This document shows, piece by piece, positions 1 through 5,303 of a DNA stretch of 5,303 nt (the first letter of the stretch is position 1; the number at the start of each line of letters is the position of its first letter). The notes beneath the pieces are model-generated. The model was not told the DNA's origin, ran no database searches, and worked only from the letters and a program-made list of their open reading frames with translations. Origin of the DNA: Candidatus Zipacnadia bacterium (GTDB lineage: Bacteria; Armatimonadota; UBA5377; JALGUK01); assembly GCA_029820875.1 (NCBI GenBank), contig JALGUK010000197.1, forward strand, positions 1-5,303. The letters run 5' to 3'. Made by a program: the position numbers and the translations under genes.

Positions 1-672
1 CCTCCCTACCCCGTCGGAAATAGCATCGAGCACCTGGTCTATCCACCCCTCGTCCTCCTTCAAAAGCTCATCCAGCGTCTCGTGCTTCGCGAATAATTCC
101 GCCAGCCAGTCCACGGGACGTCTGTCGGCCCCCGATTCAAAGTTTTCGCCGTGCGCGAGGCAGCCAGGGCCTTGTCCATACAGGCAGTACATTTCCGAGG
201 GCAGCCAGCCGCCATCTTCCTCACTCGTCGCAAGCCACCATTCACGCATCTCCAGGTAGGTTCGACGTGGATCGTCGAACCACTCGGAATCCACCAGCTT
301 CGCTTCGAGGCGCTTCTGACCTGCAAGGATACGATCGGTCCAAGCATCGGGGCCATCGCGACGCGCCTGGGCGAGTAGGTCCTTGAGCTCTCCCATCTTG
401 CGCTCCAACTCCTTCACCACCCCCCGCTTCTCGTCGTCCGTAGGCTCCCACTTCTCAGCATCCTGCAGCCGGCTGCGAAGGGAGCGGTTCTGCAGCAGGA
501 GGTAGACGATGAGGCCAACAATTACACCAGCAAATGGTATGCCCAGCGCCCTTAGCGGATACTGCGCAACCCACTTCCGCACCAAGACGTGAAGCCCGCC
601 TACCGTCACTACGGCGCTGAGAATGCTCGCCAGAGAGCCCCACCGTTGTACCCAGTCCCAGAACTTGCTCAT
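1..672 (-). CDS. Unrecognised membrane-anchored coiled-coil protein, 3' end cut by window edge
   Basis: I do not recognise the family and assign no function. Reading the minus strand from ATG 672-670 gives 224 codons with no stop before the left edge. The start is supported by AGGAG (681-685) with an 8-nt spacer. The N-terminus (MSKFWDWVQRWGS) leads into a hydrophobic stretch at residues about 12-31, a short basic loop (RKW at 32-34), and a second hydrophobic stretch at about 42-60 (ending VYLLL). This looks like a two-helix hairpin anchor. Residues about 61-105 are highly charged and helical, probably a coiled coil (RSRLQDAEKWE, then KELERKMGELKDLL). The remainder (106-224) is acidic and Trp-rich, looks soluble, and has two Cys (163, 171). 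The gene begins 30 bp after the hisF stop with no terminator between, so co-transcription is likely. It sits where hisI or hisE often lies but resembles neither. That it is a real gene is fairly sure, from the long open frame, good ribosome-binding site and membrane-anchor pattern. Confidence 0.72.
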   Translation of the reverse strand, partial: MSKFWDWVQRWGSLASILSAVVTVGGLHVLVRKWVAQYPLRALGIPFAGVIVGLIVYLLLQNRSLRSRLQDAEKWEPTDDEKRGVVKELERKMGELKDLLAQARRDGPDAWTDRILAGQKRLEAKLVDSEWFDDPRRTYLEMREWWLATSEEDGGWLPSEMYCLYGQGPGCLAHGENFESGADRRPVDWLAELFAKHETLDELLKEDEGWIDQVLDAISDGVGR

Positions 673-680
673 ACGGTCAT

Positions 681-685
681 CTCCT
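681..685 (-). promoter_or_regulatory. Ribosome-binding site of the unrecognised downstream gene
   Basis: AGGAG on the minus strand lies 8 nt before ATG 672-670. A nearer ATG at 680-678 runs into TGA after three codons, so the site selects the start at 672. Having its own good site means this gene could still be translated even if ribosomes stop early in the broken hisF. Confidence 0.6.
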
Positions 686-702
686 GGATGGTGCCCTACC
701 CT

Positions 703-1492
703 TCACATCCTCACCGCAATCCCCCTGGCCCTGAGCGCCTCTTTCACCTCGCGAATCGAATACTCCTTGAAGTGGAATATCGAAGCGGCAAGGACCGCAT
801 CAGCCTTACCGCGCTCGACCACGTCAATTATATGCTGCAGCGTGCCGGCTCCGCCGGATGCGATTACCGGAATGCCCGCACGTTCCGAGACGCGGCGGGT
901 AAGCTCGATGTCATACCCCACCTTCGTGCCGTCTGCGTCCATGCTGGTCAGCAGTATCTCCCCAGCACCGCGCTGCTCCACTTCAATACACCACTGGATG
1001 GCGTCTATGCCGGTCGGGTAGCGGCCGCCGTGGGTGAAGACCTCCCACTGCAGCTCCTCGGACGGCGGATCGGGGTCCTTCCGTCGGGCATCGACCGCAA
1101 CCACTATGCACTGGCTCCCGAACATCTCCGCCGCCTGGCTGATAAGGTCGGGGTTTTTCACTCCCGCCGTCATAATCGAGACCTTGTCCGCCCCGGCCTT
1201 GAGGGTCTCGCGGATGTCACCGATTGTGCGGAGGCCCCCGCCGACACAGAAGGGGATGAACACCTGCCTCGCGGTCCGCCGGACCACATCAAGCATGGTT
1301 TCACGGTTCTCGTAGGAAGCGGTGATGTCAAGAAACACCAGCTCGTCTGCGCCCTCGCGGTCATAGACAGCCGCTATAGACAGCCGCTTGCTCGACCGGG
1401 TCGCCGGCATCGCGCAGATTCACGAAGTGGACGCCCTTGACGGTCCGACCGTCCTTGACGTCCAGGCAGGGTATGATTCTTACCGCTAACAC
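703..1492 (-). pseudogene. hisF: hisF, imidazole glycerol phosphate synthase cyclase subunit, frameshifted by a 13-bp duplication
   Basis: HisF is the cytoplasmic TIM-barrel cyclase that uses ammonia from HisH to turn PRFAR into imidazole glycerol phosphate and AICAR. The start is GTG 1492-1490 ([15 protein letters not shown]), inside the end of hisA, with GAGGTG (1501-1506) 8 nt upstream. This frame carries catalytic Asp11 and Lys19 but stops at TGA 1363-1361 after 43 residues. The rest of HisF continues in another frame, open down to the stop at 705-703. A perfect 13-bp tandem duplication (1363-1388) explains the shift. Removing one copy gives an uninterrupted 258-residue protein of normal length, with GGG at 80-82, catalytic Asp130 ([13 protein letters not shown]), GAGEILLTS at 171-179 and IASGGAG at 206-212. 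The ammonia-gate residues Arg5, Glu46, Lys99 and Glu174 are kept. Position 103, normally Asn in SIN(T/S)A, is Met. The intact 3' frame has an ATG at 1410, but a product starting there would lack strand 1 with Asp11. The family call is near certain. Whether it is a true lesion or a sequence error cannot be told here. Confidence 0.9.
1363..1388. repeat. Perfect 13-bp tandem duplication that breaks hisF
   Basis: On the plus strand ATAGACAGCCGCT occurs twice without a gap, at 1363-1375 and 1376-1388. On the coding strand this doubles the codons for Ala-Ala-Val-Tyr plus one base, so the hisF frame changes exactly here. The amino acids on each side ([10 protein letters not shown] and [10 protein letters not shown]) join perfectly if one copy is removed. 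Confidence 0.95.
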
Positions 1493-2433
1493 TGCTTCGC
1501 CACCTCAATCGCCTCCCGTAGAGACAGCGCTCCCGTGTACAGCGCTCTCCCCACGATGCAGCCCTCAATACCCCTCCCCGGGGAGCCGGGCCGTAGCTGT
1601 CTGACACCAGCGCTTCTCGCGGGCGGGACGCCCGCGCTACCGTTTGAAGAGGGTACGGACGGGACGCCCGCGCTACCGTTTGAAGAGGGTACGGACGGGA
1701 CACCCGTGCTACCGTTTGAGGAGGGTACTGGCGGTTCGTCTGCGCTACGCCTTGAGGAGGGCACGGACGACTGGTCTATGTCCGCCGCTAATTCCTTCGC
1801 CAACGCACACAAAGCCCTCACATCATCGAGGCCTGAAACGCCGCCGGAGGCGATGATTGGAATCGAAACCGCCTCCGCAAGCTCGCGCATGGCGGGAATG
1901 TTAGGCCCCTTGAGCATCCCGTCGGTGCGGATGTCAGTGCATATCAACCTCCGGACTCCCATCTCTTCCACCTTGCGCGCAAGCTCCAGGGCGCCGATTT
2001 CGCTGACCTCCGTCCAACCCCTGACCGCGACCTTCCCGTCTCGGGCGTCTATACCGACGACTACGTGCTCACCATACCTCTTGACGGCCTCCCTGACCAT
2101 TTCGGGGTCAGACAACGCCGATGTGCCGATGACAACGCGCTCAACGCCCAGATTGAGGGCATTCTCGACAGCCTCCAGGGAACGAATCCCGCCGCCCAGT
2201 TCGATGGGAATGCTGAGCGCCCGGGCGAGCTGCGCTATGACATCACGGTTGTCGCGGTCGCCGATGATTGCGGCGTCCAGGTCCACCACATGCAGCCATT
2301 GGGCACCCTCCTCCTGCCAGCGCAGGGCCATCTGGACGGGGTCATTCGAGTAGACGGTCTTCTCCTCCATGCGCCCCTGGCTCAGGCGCACGACATCGCC
2401 GTCTGAGAGGTCTATCGCCGGAATCACAAGCAT
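1486..2433 (-). CDS. hisA: HisA, ProFAR isomerase, with a repeat-rich insert of about 74 residues
   Basis: HisA is a cytoplasmic TIM-barrel Amadori isomerase that converts ProFAR to PRFAR, the substrate of HisH/HisF. The start is ATG 2433-2431 ([12 protein letters not shown]), chosen because GGGAGG lies 8 nt upstream and families begin here; the frame stays open to 2505 inside hisH, adding 24 unlikely residues. The catalytic aspartates are Asp8 and Asp167 (CTDIRTDGM). Phosphate-binding motifs are IELGGGIRS (77-85), IGTSAL (102-107), IIASGGVS (193-200) and IVGRALY near the C-terminus. The product is 315 residues against roughly 240-250 for the family. The excess is residues about 214-287, between helix 7 and strand 8, and includes four 12-residue Ser/Gly/Pro units at 224-271. 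Strand 8 ([11 protein letters not shown]) follows intact. This inter-strand loop lies on the face opposite the active site, so activity may survive. It overlaps hisH by 10 bp and hisF by 7 bp. A dual HisA/TrpF (PriA-like) role cannot be excluded. Confidence 0.95.
   Translation of the reverse strand: MLVIPAIDLSDGDVVRLSQGRMEEKTVYSNDPVQMALRWQEEGAQWLHVVDLDAAIIGDRDNRDVIAQLARALSIPIELGGGIRSLEAVENALNLGVERVVIGTSALSDPEMVREAVKRYGEHVVVGIDARDGKVAVRGWTEVSEIGALELARKVEEMGVRRLICTDIRTDGMLKGPNIPAMRELAEAVSIPIIASGGVSGLDDVRALCALAKELAADIDQSSVPSSRRSADEPPVPSSNGSTGVPSVPSSNGSAGVPSVPSSNGSAGVPPARSAGVRQLRPGSPGRGIEGCIVGRALYTGALSLREAIEVAKQC
1501..1506 (-). promoter_or_regulatory. Ribosome-binding site deciding the hisF GTG start
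   Basis: GAGGTG on the minus strand lies 8 nt before GTG 1492-1490, inside the end of hisA. It fixes the hisF start at MLAVRII, the usual family N-terminus, and suggests that hisF translation depends on ribosomes finishing hisA. Confidence 0.6.
1618..1636. other. GC-only inverted repeat at the edge of the hisA repeat array
   Basis: CGCGGGCG (1618-1625), GGA, then CGCCCGCG (1629-1636) form a perfect 8-bp stem with a 3-nt loop. It would make a very stable hairpin within the hisA message. It lies at the boundary of the first 36-bp repeat copy, as in REP-like palindromic elements. It has no T-run, so it is not a terminator. Confidence 0.75.
1624..1767. repeat. Four-copy 36-bp tandem repeat inside hisA
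   Basis: Copies lie at 1624-1659, 1660-1695, 1696-1731 and 1732-1767 with no spacers. The first two are identical; the third differs from them at 5 positions and the fourth at 9. The unit length is a multiple of three, so hisA stays in frame and gains the 12-residue units [36 protein letters not shown] and [12 protein letters not shown]. Each copy contains a short palindrome around GGGACGCCC. The opposite strand reads as repeated [12 protein letters not shown], which I take for a by-product. No flanking target duplication is evident. Confidence 0.95.
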
Positions 2434-3035
2434 CCGCAGAGCCTCCCGAAGTTGCGCAGCATTGTCAGCCCGATGACCTGGCTTTTCTCCGGGTGGAACT
2501 GACATGCGAAAAGGTTCCCGCGCGCGACGCTCGACACAAACTCGATGCCGTAGTCGGTAGTCGTCGCGACGACGGTCTCATCCGCCGGCTCTACGTAATA
2601 GGAGTGGACGAAGTAGACGTACCCCCCGTCCGGTACGCCCTCGAGAATCGGCGTCCGCTGCTTGATGTGAATCTGGTTCCAGCCCATATGGGGTATCTTC
2701 AGCGGGACGTTGAACCGGAGCACCCGCCCCCGCAGCACTCCGAGGCCCTCAAGCGCTCCAGCCTCCTCGCTTTCGTCGAACAGAAGCTGCAAGCCGAGAC
2801 AGATTCCCAGGAAGGGGCGGTCGGCGGCAATCCATCGGCGAATCAGGTCGAGAAGGCTCGCAGCGCGCAGGTTATTCACGGCGTCGCCGAACGCTCCCAC
2901 ACCCGGGAGCACAAGGCCGTCAGCCGCTTCGAGCTTATTGACGTCGTCTGTAATCTCACAGGGAATCTCAAGGGACTCGAGCGCGTTTGCAACGCTGCCC
3001 AGATTGCCCATGCCGTAGTCAACGATTGCAATCAT
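2424..3035 (-). CDS. hisH: HisH, glutamine amidotransferase subunit of imidazole glycerol phosphate synthase
   Basis: HisH is a class I (triad) glutaminase. It hydrolyses glutamine and passes the ammonia through the HisF barrel. The protein is 203 residues, normal for the family, and starts MIAIVDYGMGNLGSV. The oxyanion-strand motif LPGVGAFGD is at 43-51. The nucleophile is Cys79 in GICLGLQLL (77-85), and the rest of the triad is His181 and Glu183 in QFHPEKS. The PHMGWNQI and YFVHSYY motifs typical of HisH are also present. The start ATG 3035-3033 lies 24 bp after hisB, with a weak GGGA 8 nt upstream. The end overlaps the hisA start by 10 bp. Nothing in HisH looks damaged, so it is an intact partner next to a broken hisF. 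Left without HisF it has no known synthetic role. Confidence 0.97.
   Translation of the reverse strand: MIAIVDYGMGNLGSVANALESLEIPCEITDDVNKLEAADGLVLPGVGAFGDAVNNLRAASLLDLIRRWIAADRPFLGICLGLQLLFDESEEAGALEGLGVLRGRVLRFNVPLKIPHMGWNQIHIKQRTPILEGVPDGGYVYFVHSYYVEPADETVVATTTDYGIEFVSSVARGNLFACQFHPEKSQVIGLTMLRNFGRLCGCL
2442..2447 (-). promoter_or_regulatory. Ribosome-binding site deciding the hisA start
   Basis: GGGAGG on the minus strand lies 8 nt before ATG 2433-2431, within the 3' end of hisH. It supports the start at MLVIPAIDL rather than the in-frame upstream ATG at 2505. Confidence 0.65.
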
Positions 3036-3059
3036 CAGATATTTCCCGCAAACGGGGCG

Positions 3060-3650
3060 TCAGAGCCTCCCCTTGGTGGACGGGATGCCGCTTCGGCGCG
3101 GGTCAATCTGCGTCGCCTCATCGAGCGCCCTCCCGAAGGCCTTAAAGGCCGCCTCGATGATATGGTGCGCGTTGAGGCCGGAAAGCTGGCGGACGTGCAG
3201 CGTGAGACGTCCGCTGTCAGCCACCGCAGCGAAGAACTCGCGCGGCAGAGCCACATCGAAGTTGCCTACCTTGCCAAATCCCGGATCGAGTTCATATTGC
3301 AAGTGCCCCCGGCCGCTGAGGTCCAGCGCCACAAGCACGAGCGCCTCGTCCATCGGCACAAGGGCCTCCCCGTAACGCGCGATTCCGGACTTGTCACCCA
3401 ACGCCTGGTTGACGGCCTGCCCGATGCAAATGCCGACGTCCTCGACAGTGTGATGCGCGTCAACATCAATATCCCCCTCCGCCGCGACCTGAAGGTCAAA
3501 CAGGCCGTGCTTAGCGAAAAGCGAAAGCATGTGATCGAAGAACGGGACGCCCGTGCTGACCGTGCTCTCACCTGTCCCATCAATTTCGAGCATCAGGCGA
3601 ATATCGGTTTCGGCGGTCTTGCGTTCAATTGTGGCAGTCCGGTCCGGCAT
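3060..3650 (-). CDS. hisB: HisB, imidazoleglycerol-phosphate dehydratase (monofunctional)
   Basis: HisB is a cytoplasmic, manganese-dependent enzyme that dehydrates imidazole glycerol phosphate to imidazole acetol phosphate. From ATG 3650-3648 it is 196 residues, the size of a stand-alone dehydratase without the phosphatase domain found in enterobacterial HisB. The metal-binding motifs are DAHHTVED (His66, His67, Glu70) and [12 protein letters not shown] (His162, His163, Glu166). [10 protein letters not shown] lies near residues 33-42 and the family ending GIPSTKG at 188-194. I chose ATG 3650 because AGGAAGG (3660-3666) lies 9 nt upstream. An in-frame GTG at 3659-3657 touches that site and would add only three residues. 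It lies 37 bp downstream of hisD and 24 bp upstream of hisH. Confidence 0.97.
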   Translation of the reverse strand: MPDRTATIERKTAETDIRLMLEIDGTGESTVSTGVPFFDHMLSLFAKHGLFDLQVAAEGDIDVDAHHTVEDVGICIGQAVNQALGDKSGIARYGEALVPMDEALVLVALDLSGRGHLQYELDPGFGKVGNFDVALPREFFAAVADSGRLTLHVRQLSGLNAHHIIEAAFKAFGRALDEATQIDPRRSGIPSTKGRL

Positions 3651-3659
3651 AGGAACCAC

Positions 3660-3666
3660 CCTTCCT
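3660..3666 (-). promoter_or_regulatory. Ribosome-binding site of hisB
   Basis: AGGAAGG on the minus strand lies in the 37-bp hisD-hisB gap. It is 9 nt before ATG 3650 but has no spacing to GTG 3659, so it favours the ATG. Confidence 0.55.
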
Positions 3667-3687
3667 GCGTATGTGCGCCTTAGACAT

Positions 3688-4992
3688 CTAACGGGGCTTC
3701 TGGGAACGAATCTTTACTGTGTTGGCGTGTGCGTCGAACCCCTCCGCCTCGGCAAGCGCCTGGATGGCAGGCCCCAACTCCGCAAGTCTCTGCGGCGAGA
3801 GCGAAATGACGCTTGACTTCTTCAGGAAGTCGTCCACGGAAAGACCCGAGGCGAACCGGGCTGTCCTTCCCGTGGGAAGAATATGGCTCGGCCCTGCCAA
3901 ATAGTCGCCCGCGGGAATCGGCGATGATTCACCGAGGAAGATGCAGCCTGCATTCTTTATCCTCTCAAGCAACCTGTCCGGGCAGGCGACCATCAGTTCC
4001 AGATGCTCCGGCGCTATATGATTCGCCACGGCTGCAGCGACCTCCAAGTCCGGAACCAGCACGATTCCGCCGGCATCGGCCAATGCCCGGACGATGGTCT
4101 CTCTATGCGCCAGCGGTTGAACCTGCCGCACCGCGGCGGCCAGGACCGCCTCGCAAAGCTCCCGGGTCGTCGAGACGAGAAAAATCGGCGCCTCGTGGCC
4201 ATGCTCAGCCTGGGAGAGCAGGTCCGCCGCGACCCAGTCAGGGTCAGCGGTCTCGTCGGCGATGATGACAGCCTCGCTGGGGCCTGGGAGACCGTCAATC
4301 CCAACCTGCCCGAACACCAGGCGCTTGGCTGCAACGACGTACTCGTTCCCCGGGCCAACGATCTTATCCACCGCCGGCACGGTCTCAGTCCCGTATGCCA
4401 GCGCGGCGACGGCCTGCGCCCCGCCTATCCTGTAAACCTCGTCAATCCCGCATTCGCGGGCCGCTACAAGGAGAATCGGTGCCACTGTACCGTCCTTGCG
4501 CGGCGGAGTAGCGACCACCCGCCGCTCGACCCCGACCACACCCGCCGGTATCGCCGCCATCCAAAGCGATGAGGGATACGGGGCAAGCCCGCCCGGGGCG
4601 TAAACGCCCACACTCGAAAGCGGCGTCACCTTCTGCCCGAGCGTCTCTCCGTCGCCAAGCTCAAACCACGAGTTCGGAAGCTGCTTGCGATGATATGCCT
4701 CGACGCGCTCGATGGCGAGTCGCGCTGCAGAAAGCCACTCATCGCAGACGCTTTCGTAGGCCCGCTCGACTTCCCCAGGCGTAACACGCAGTTGCTCGGC
4801 GGTCAGCGTGGGGCAGTCGAAACGCCGCTCGTATTCGACAAGCGCATCGTCGCCGCGTTCGCGCACTGCTTCCACTATCTCGCGGACTACGTCGGTAGCG
4901 TCAACAGGCGGCGCCGGCCGCCGGGAGTCAAGCCGGGCCAGTGCTTCAGGAGTGGCCGCCGGGATTTCCATGACAGGAATGTTCAGGTTCAT
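3688..4992 (-). CDS. hisD: HisD, histidinol dehydrogenase
   Basis: HisD is a zinc enzyme that carries out the last two steps of the pathway, oxidising L-histidinol to L-histidinal and then to L-histidine with two NAD+. The protein is 434 residues, full length for the family. The signature runs from [10 protein letters not shown] (210-219) through [14 protein letters not shown] (227-240). The expected zinc ligands are Gln261 and His264 ([12 protein letters not shown]), Asp363 ([11 protein letters not shown]) and His422 ([10 protein letters not shown]). The catalytic pair is Glu329-His330 in [10 protein letters not shown]. All key residues are present. The start ATG 4992-4990 shares an ATGA with the stop of the upstream PHP gene, and GAGG (4996-4999) lies only 3 nt before it, so translation probably depends on coupling. 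An in-frame ATG at 4971 has no ribosome-binding site. Confidence 0.98.
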   Translation of the reverse strand: MNLNIPVMEIPAATPEALARLDSRRPAPPVDATDVVREIVEAVRERGDDALVEYERRFDCPTLTAEQLRVTPGEVERAYESVCDEWLSAARLAIERVEAYHRKQLPNSWFELGDGETLGQKVTPLSSVGVYAPGGLAPYPSSLWMAAIPAGVVGVERRVVATPPRKDGTVAPILLVAARECGIDEVYRIGGAQAVAALAYGTETVPAVDKIVGPGNEYVVAAKRLVFGQVGIDGLPGPSEAVIIADETADPDWVAADLLSQAEHGHEAPIFLVSTTRELCEAVLAAAVRQVQPLAHRETIVRALADAGGIVLVPDLEVAAAVANHIAPEHLELMVACPDRLLERIKNAGCIFLGESSPIPAGDYLAGPSHILPTGRTARFASGLSVDDFLKKSSVISLSPQRLAELGPAIQALAEAEGFDAHANTVKIRSQKPR

Positions 4993-5303
4993 TGTCCTCG
5001 TTTATTCTTGAGCCACTTGAGAAGCTCTTTCAGCGGCATCGTGTTGATAACGTCATTCTTCTCAATCCATCCGCGCTGCGCGGTGAAGATTCCGAAGCGT
5101 ATGTTGTCAAGCTCCGGGTCGCCGTGCGCATCGGTGCTTATGGCGAGCTTTATGCCTCGTTCCTTGGCCATTCGACAGTGCACATCGCGCAGGTCCAGCC
5201 GTTCGGGGTGAGCGTTGACCTCGAGGGCGACATGATACTCGGCCGCTGCATCCATCACCGTTTCCATGTCCAGCTCGATCGGGTCGCGCCTGCCCAGCAG
5301 GCG
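4989..5303 (-). CDS. polX: Family X DNA polymerase (PolX), C-terminal PHP domain; 5' end outside window
   Basis: Bacterial PolX proteins join a family X polymerase core to a C-terminal PHP metal-dependent phosphoesterase domain, and act in DNA gap filling and repair with 3'-5' exonuclease activity. Only the last 104 residues are present, open at the right edge. The visible part runs LLGRRDPIELD, then LEVNAHPERLDL (27-38), ISTDAH (55-60, with metal-binding Asp58 and His60), GIFTAQRGWIEKNDVINT, and a basic end [11 protein letters not shown]. The GRRDP, TAQRGW and VINT order is as I remember it from PolX tails such as that of Thermus thermophilus. Stand-alone PHP proteins, including PHP-type histidinol-phosphatases, are the main alternative, and that possibility has special weight because the gene overlaps hisD. 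The missing upstream part would settle it: a polymerase core means PolX. PHP domain confidence is high and PolX fairly high. Confidence 0.85.
   Translation of the reverse strand, partial: RLLGRRDPIELDMETVMDAAAEYHVALEVNAHPERLDLRDVHCRMAKERGIKLAISTDAHGDPELDNIRFGIFTAQRGWIEKNDVINTMPLKELLKWLKNKRGQ

Noticed and set aside
60..643. Several 60-100-codon minus-strand frames
   Set aside because: They lie in other frames of the longer open gene at 1-672, which has a good ribosome-binding site and a plausible membrane anchor. The short ones have neither.
673..702. A terminator between hisF and the downstream gene
   Set aside because: The 30-bp gap has no convincing stem-loop and no T-run, so read-through is assumed.
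703..1410. A shortened hisF starting at ATG 1410
   Set aside because: The ATG has no ribosome-binding site, its first residues are out-of-frame sequence, and the product would lack strand 1 with catalytic Asp11. A broken full-length hisF explains the data better.
589..1440. A 283-codon open frame on the plus strand
   Set aside because: It is antisense to hisF and the start of the downstream gene, with no recognisable domain. It is a shadow of hisF codon usage.
1574..1585. The 12-bp palindrome CTCCCCGGGGAG
   Set aside because: It encodes part of the linker just before strand 8 of HisA. In GC-rich DNA it has no further supporting context as a binding site.
1624..1767. A CRISPR array of 36-bp repeats
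   Set aside because: Repeats are directly adjacent with no spacers, they diverge, and they lie in frame inside hisA. No cas gene is present.
1535..2353. A 272-codon plus-strand frame with [12 protein letters not shown] repeats
   Set aside because: It is antisense to hisA. The repeated peptide only reflects the 36-bp DNA repeat read on the other strand.
2434..2505. An upstream start for hisA at 2505
   Set aside because: The extra 24 residues lie inside hisH, do not resemble HisA, and the real start has GGGAGG at good spacing.
3543..3563. A sequence in hisB resembling the hisA repeat (CGGGACGCCCGTGCT)
   Set aside because: It encodes STGVP of the conserved HisB motif [10 protein letters not shown], so protein function explains it. 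The similarity is probably chance.
2268..3683. A 471-codon open frame on the plus strand
   Set aside because: It lies antisense to hisA, hisH and hisB, all of which have clear family motifs. Its product is Arg/Pro/His-rich with no recognisable domain, a typical shadow in GC-rich DNA.

Overview
This window is a piece of a bacterial histidine-biosynthesis operon. Every supported gene lies on the minus strand, so transcription runs from right to left. In transcription order it holds: the C-terminal end of a family X DNA polymerase with a PHP domain (4989-5303, cut by the window edge), hisD (3688-4992), hisB (3060-3650), hisH (2424-3035), hisA (1486-2433), hisF (703-1492, reading frame broken), and an unrecognised membrane/coiled-coil protein (1-672, cut by the left edge). 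Genes overlap or nearly touch: polX/hisD by 3 bp within an ATGA, hisH/hisA by 10 bp, hisA/hisF by 7 bp, with other gaps of 24-37 bp. One polycistronic, translationally coupled message is therefore likely. No promoter, leader or terminator is visible, and the ends of the operon lie outside the window.

The genes cover a middle and a late part of the pathway. HisA isomerises ProFAR to PRFAR. HisH and HisF together turn PRFAR plus glutamine into imidazole glycerol phosphate and AICAR. HisB dehydrates imidazole glycerol phosphate. HisD oxidises histidinol to histidine. hisG, hisI/hisE, hisC and a recognised histidinol-phosphatase are not in the window. HisB is the monofunctional dehydratase type.

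Two things are abnormal, and they lie close together. First, hisA has an in-frame insert of about 74 codons (about 1573-1794), built around four 36-bp tandem repeats that encode a Ser/Gly/Pro-rich 12-residue unit. It sits between helix 7 and strand 8 of the barrel, on the face away from the active site. Second, hisF carries a perfect 13-bp tandem duplication (1363-1388) that shifts the frame after about 39 residues. It also has Met where the family has a conserved Asn (position 103 in Thermotoga numbering). Either hisF is being lost or varies, or the duplication is an assembly or sequencing error.

The organism is a GC-rich bacterium with a compact his operon. The palindromic repeat in hisA, readable as GGTPALP or SAGVPP-like peptides, resembles dispersed repeats I remember from Armatimonadota, Planctomycetota and similar environmental genomes. 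That is a recollection and not a firm placement. I see no new defence or mobile system here. The real leads are the repeat insert, the broken hisF, the unrecognised gene downstream, and the PHP/PolX gene coupled to hisD.
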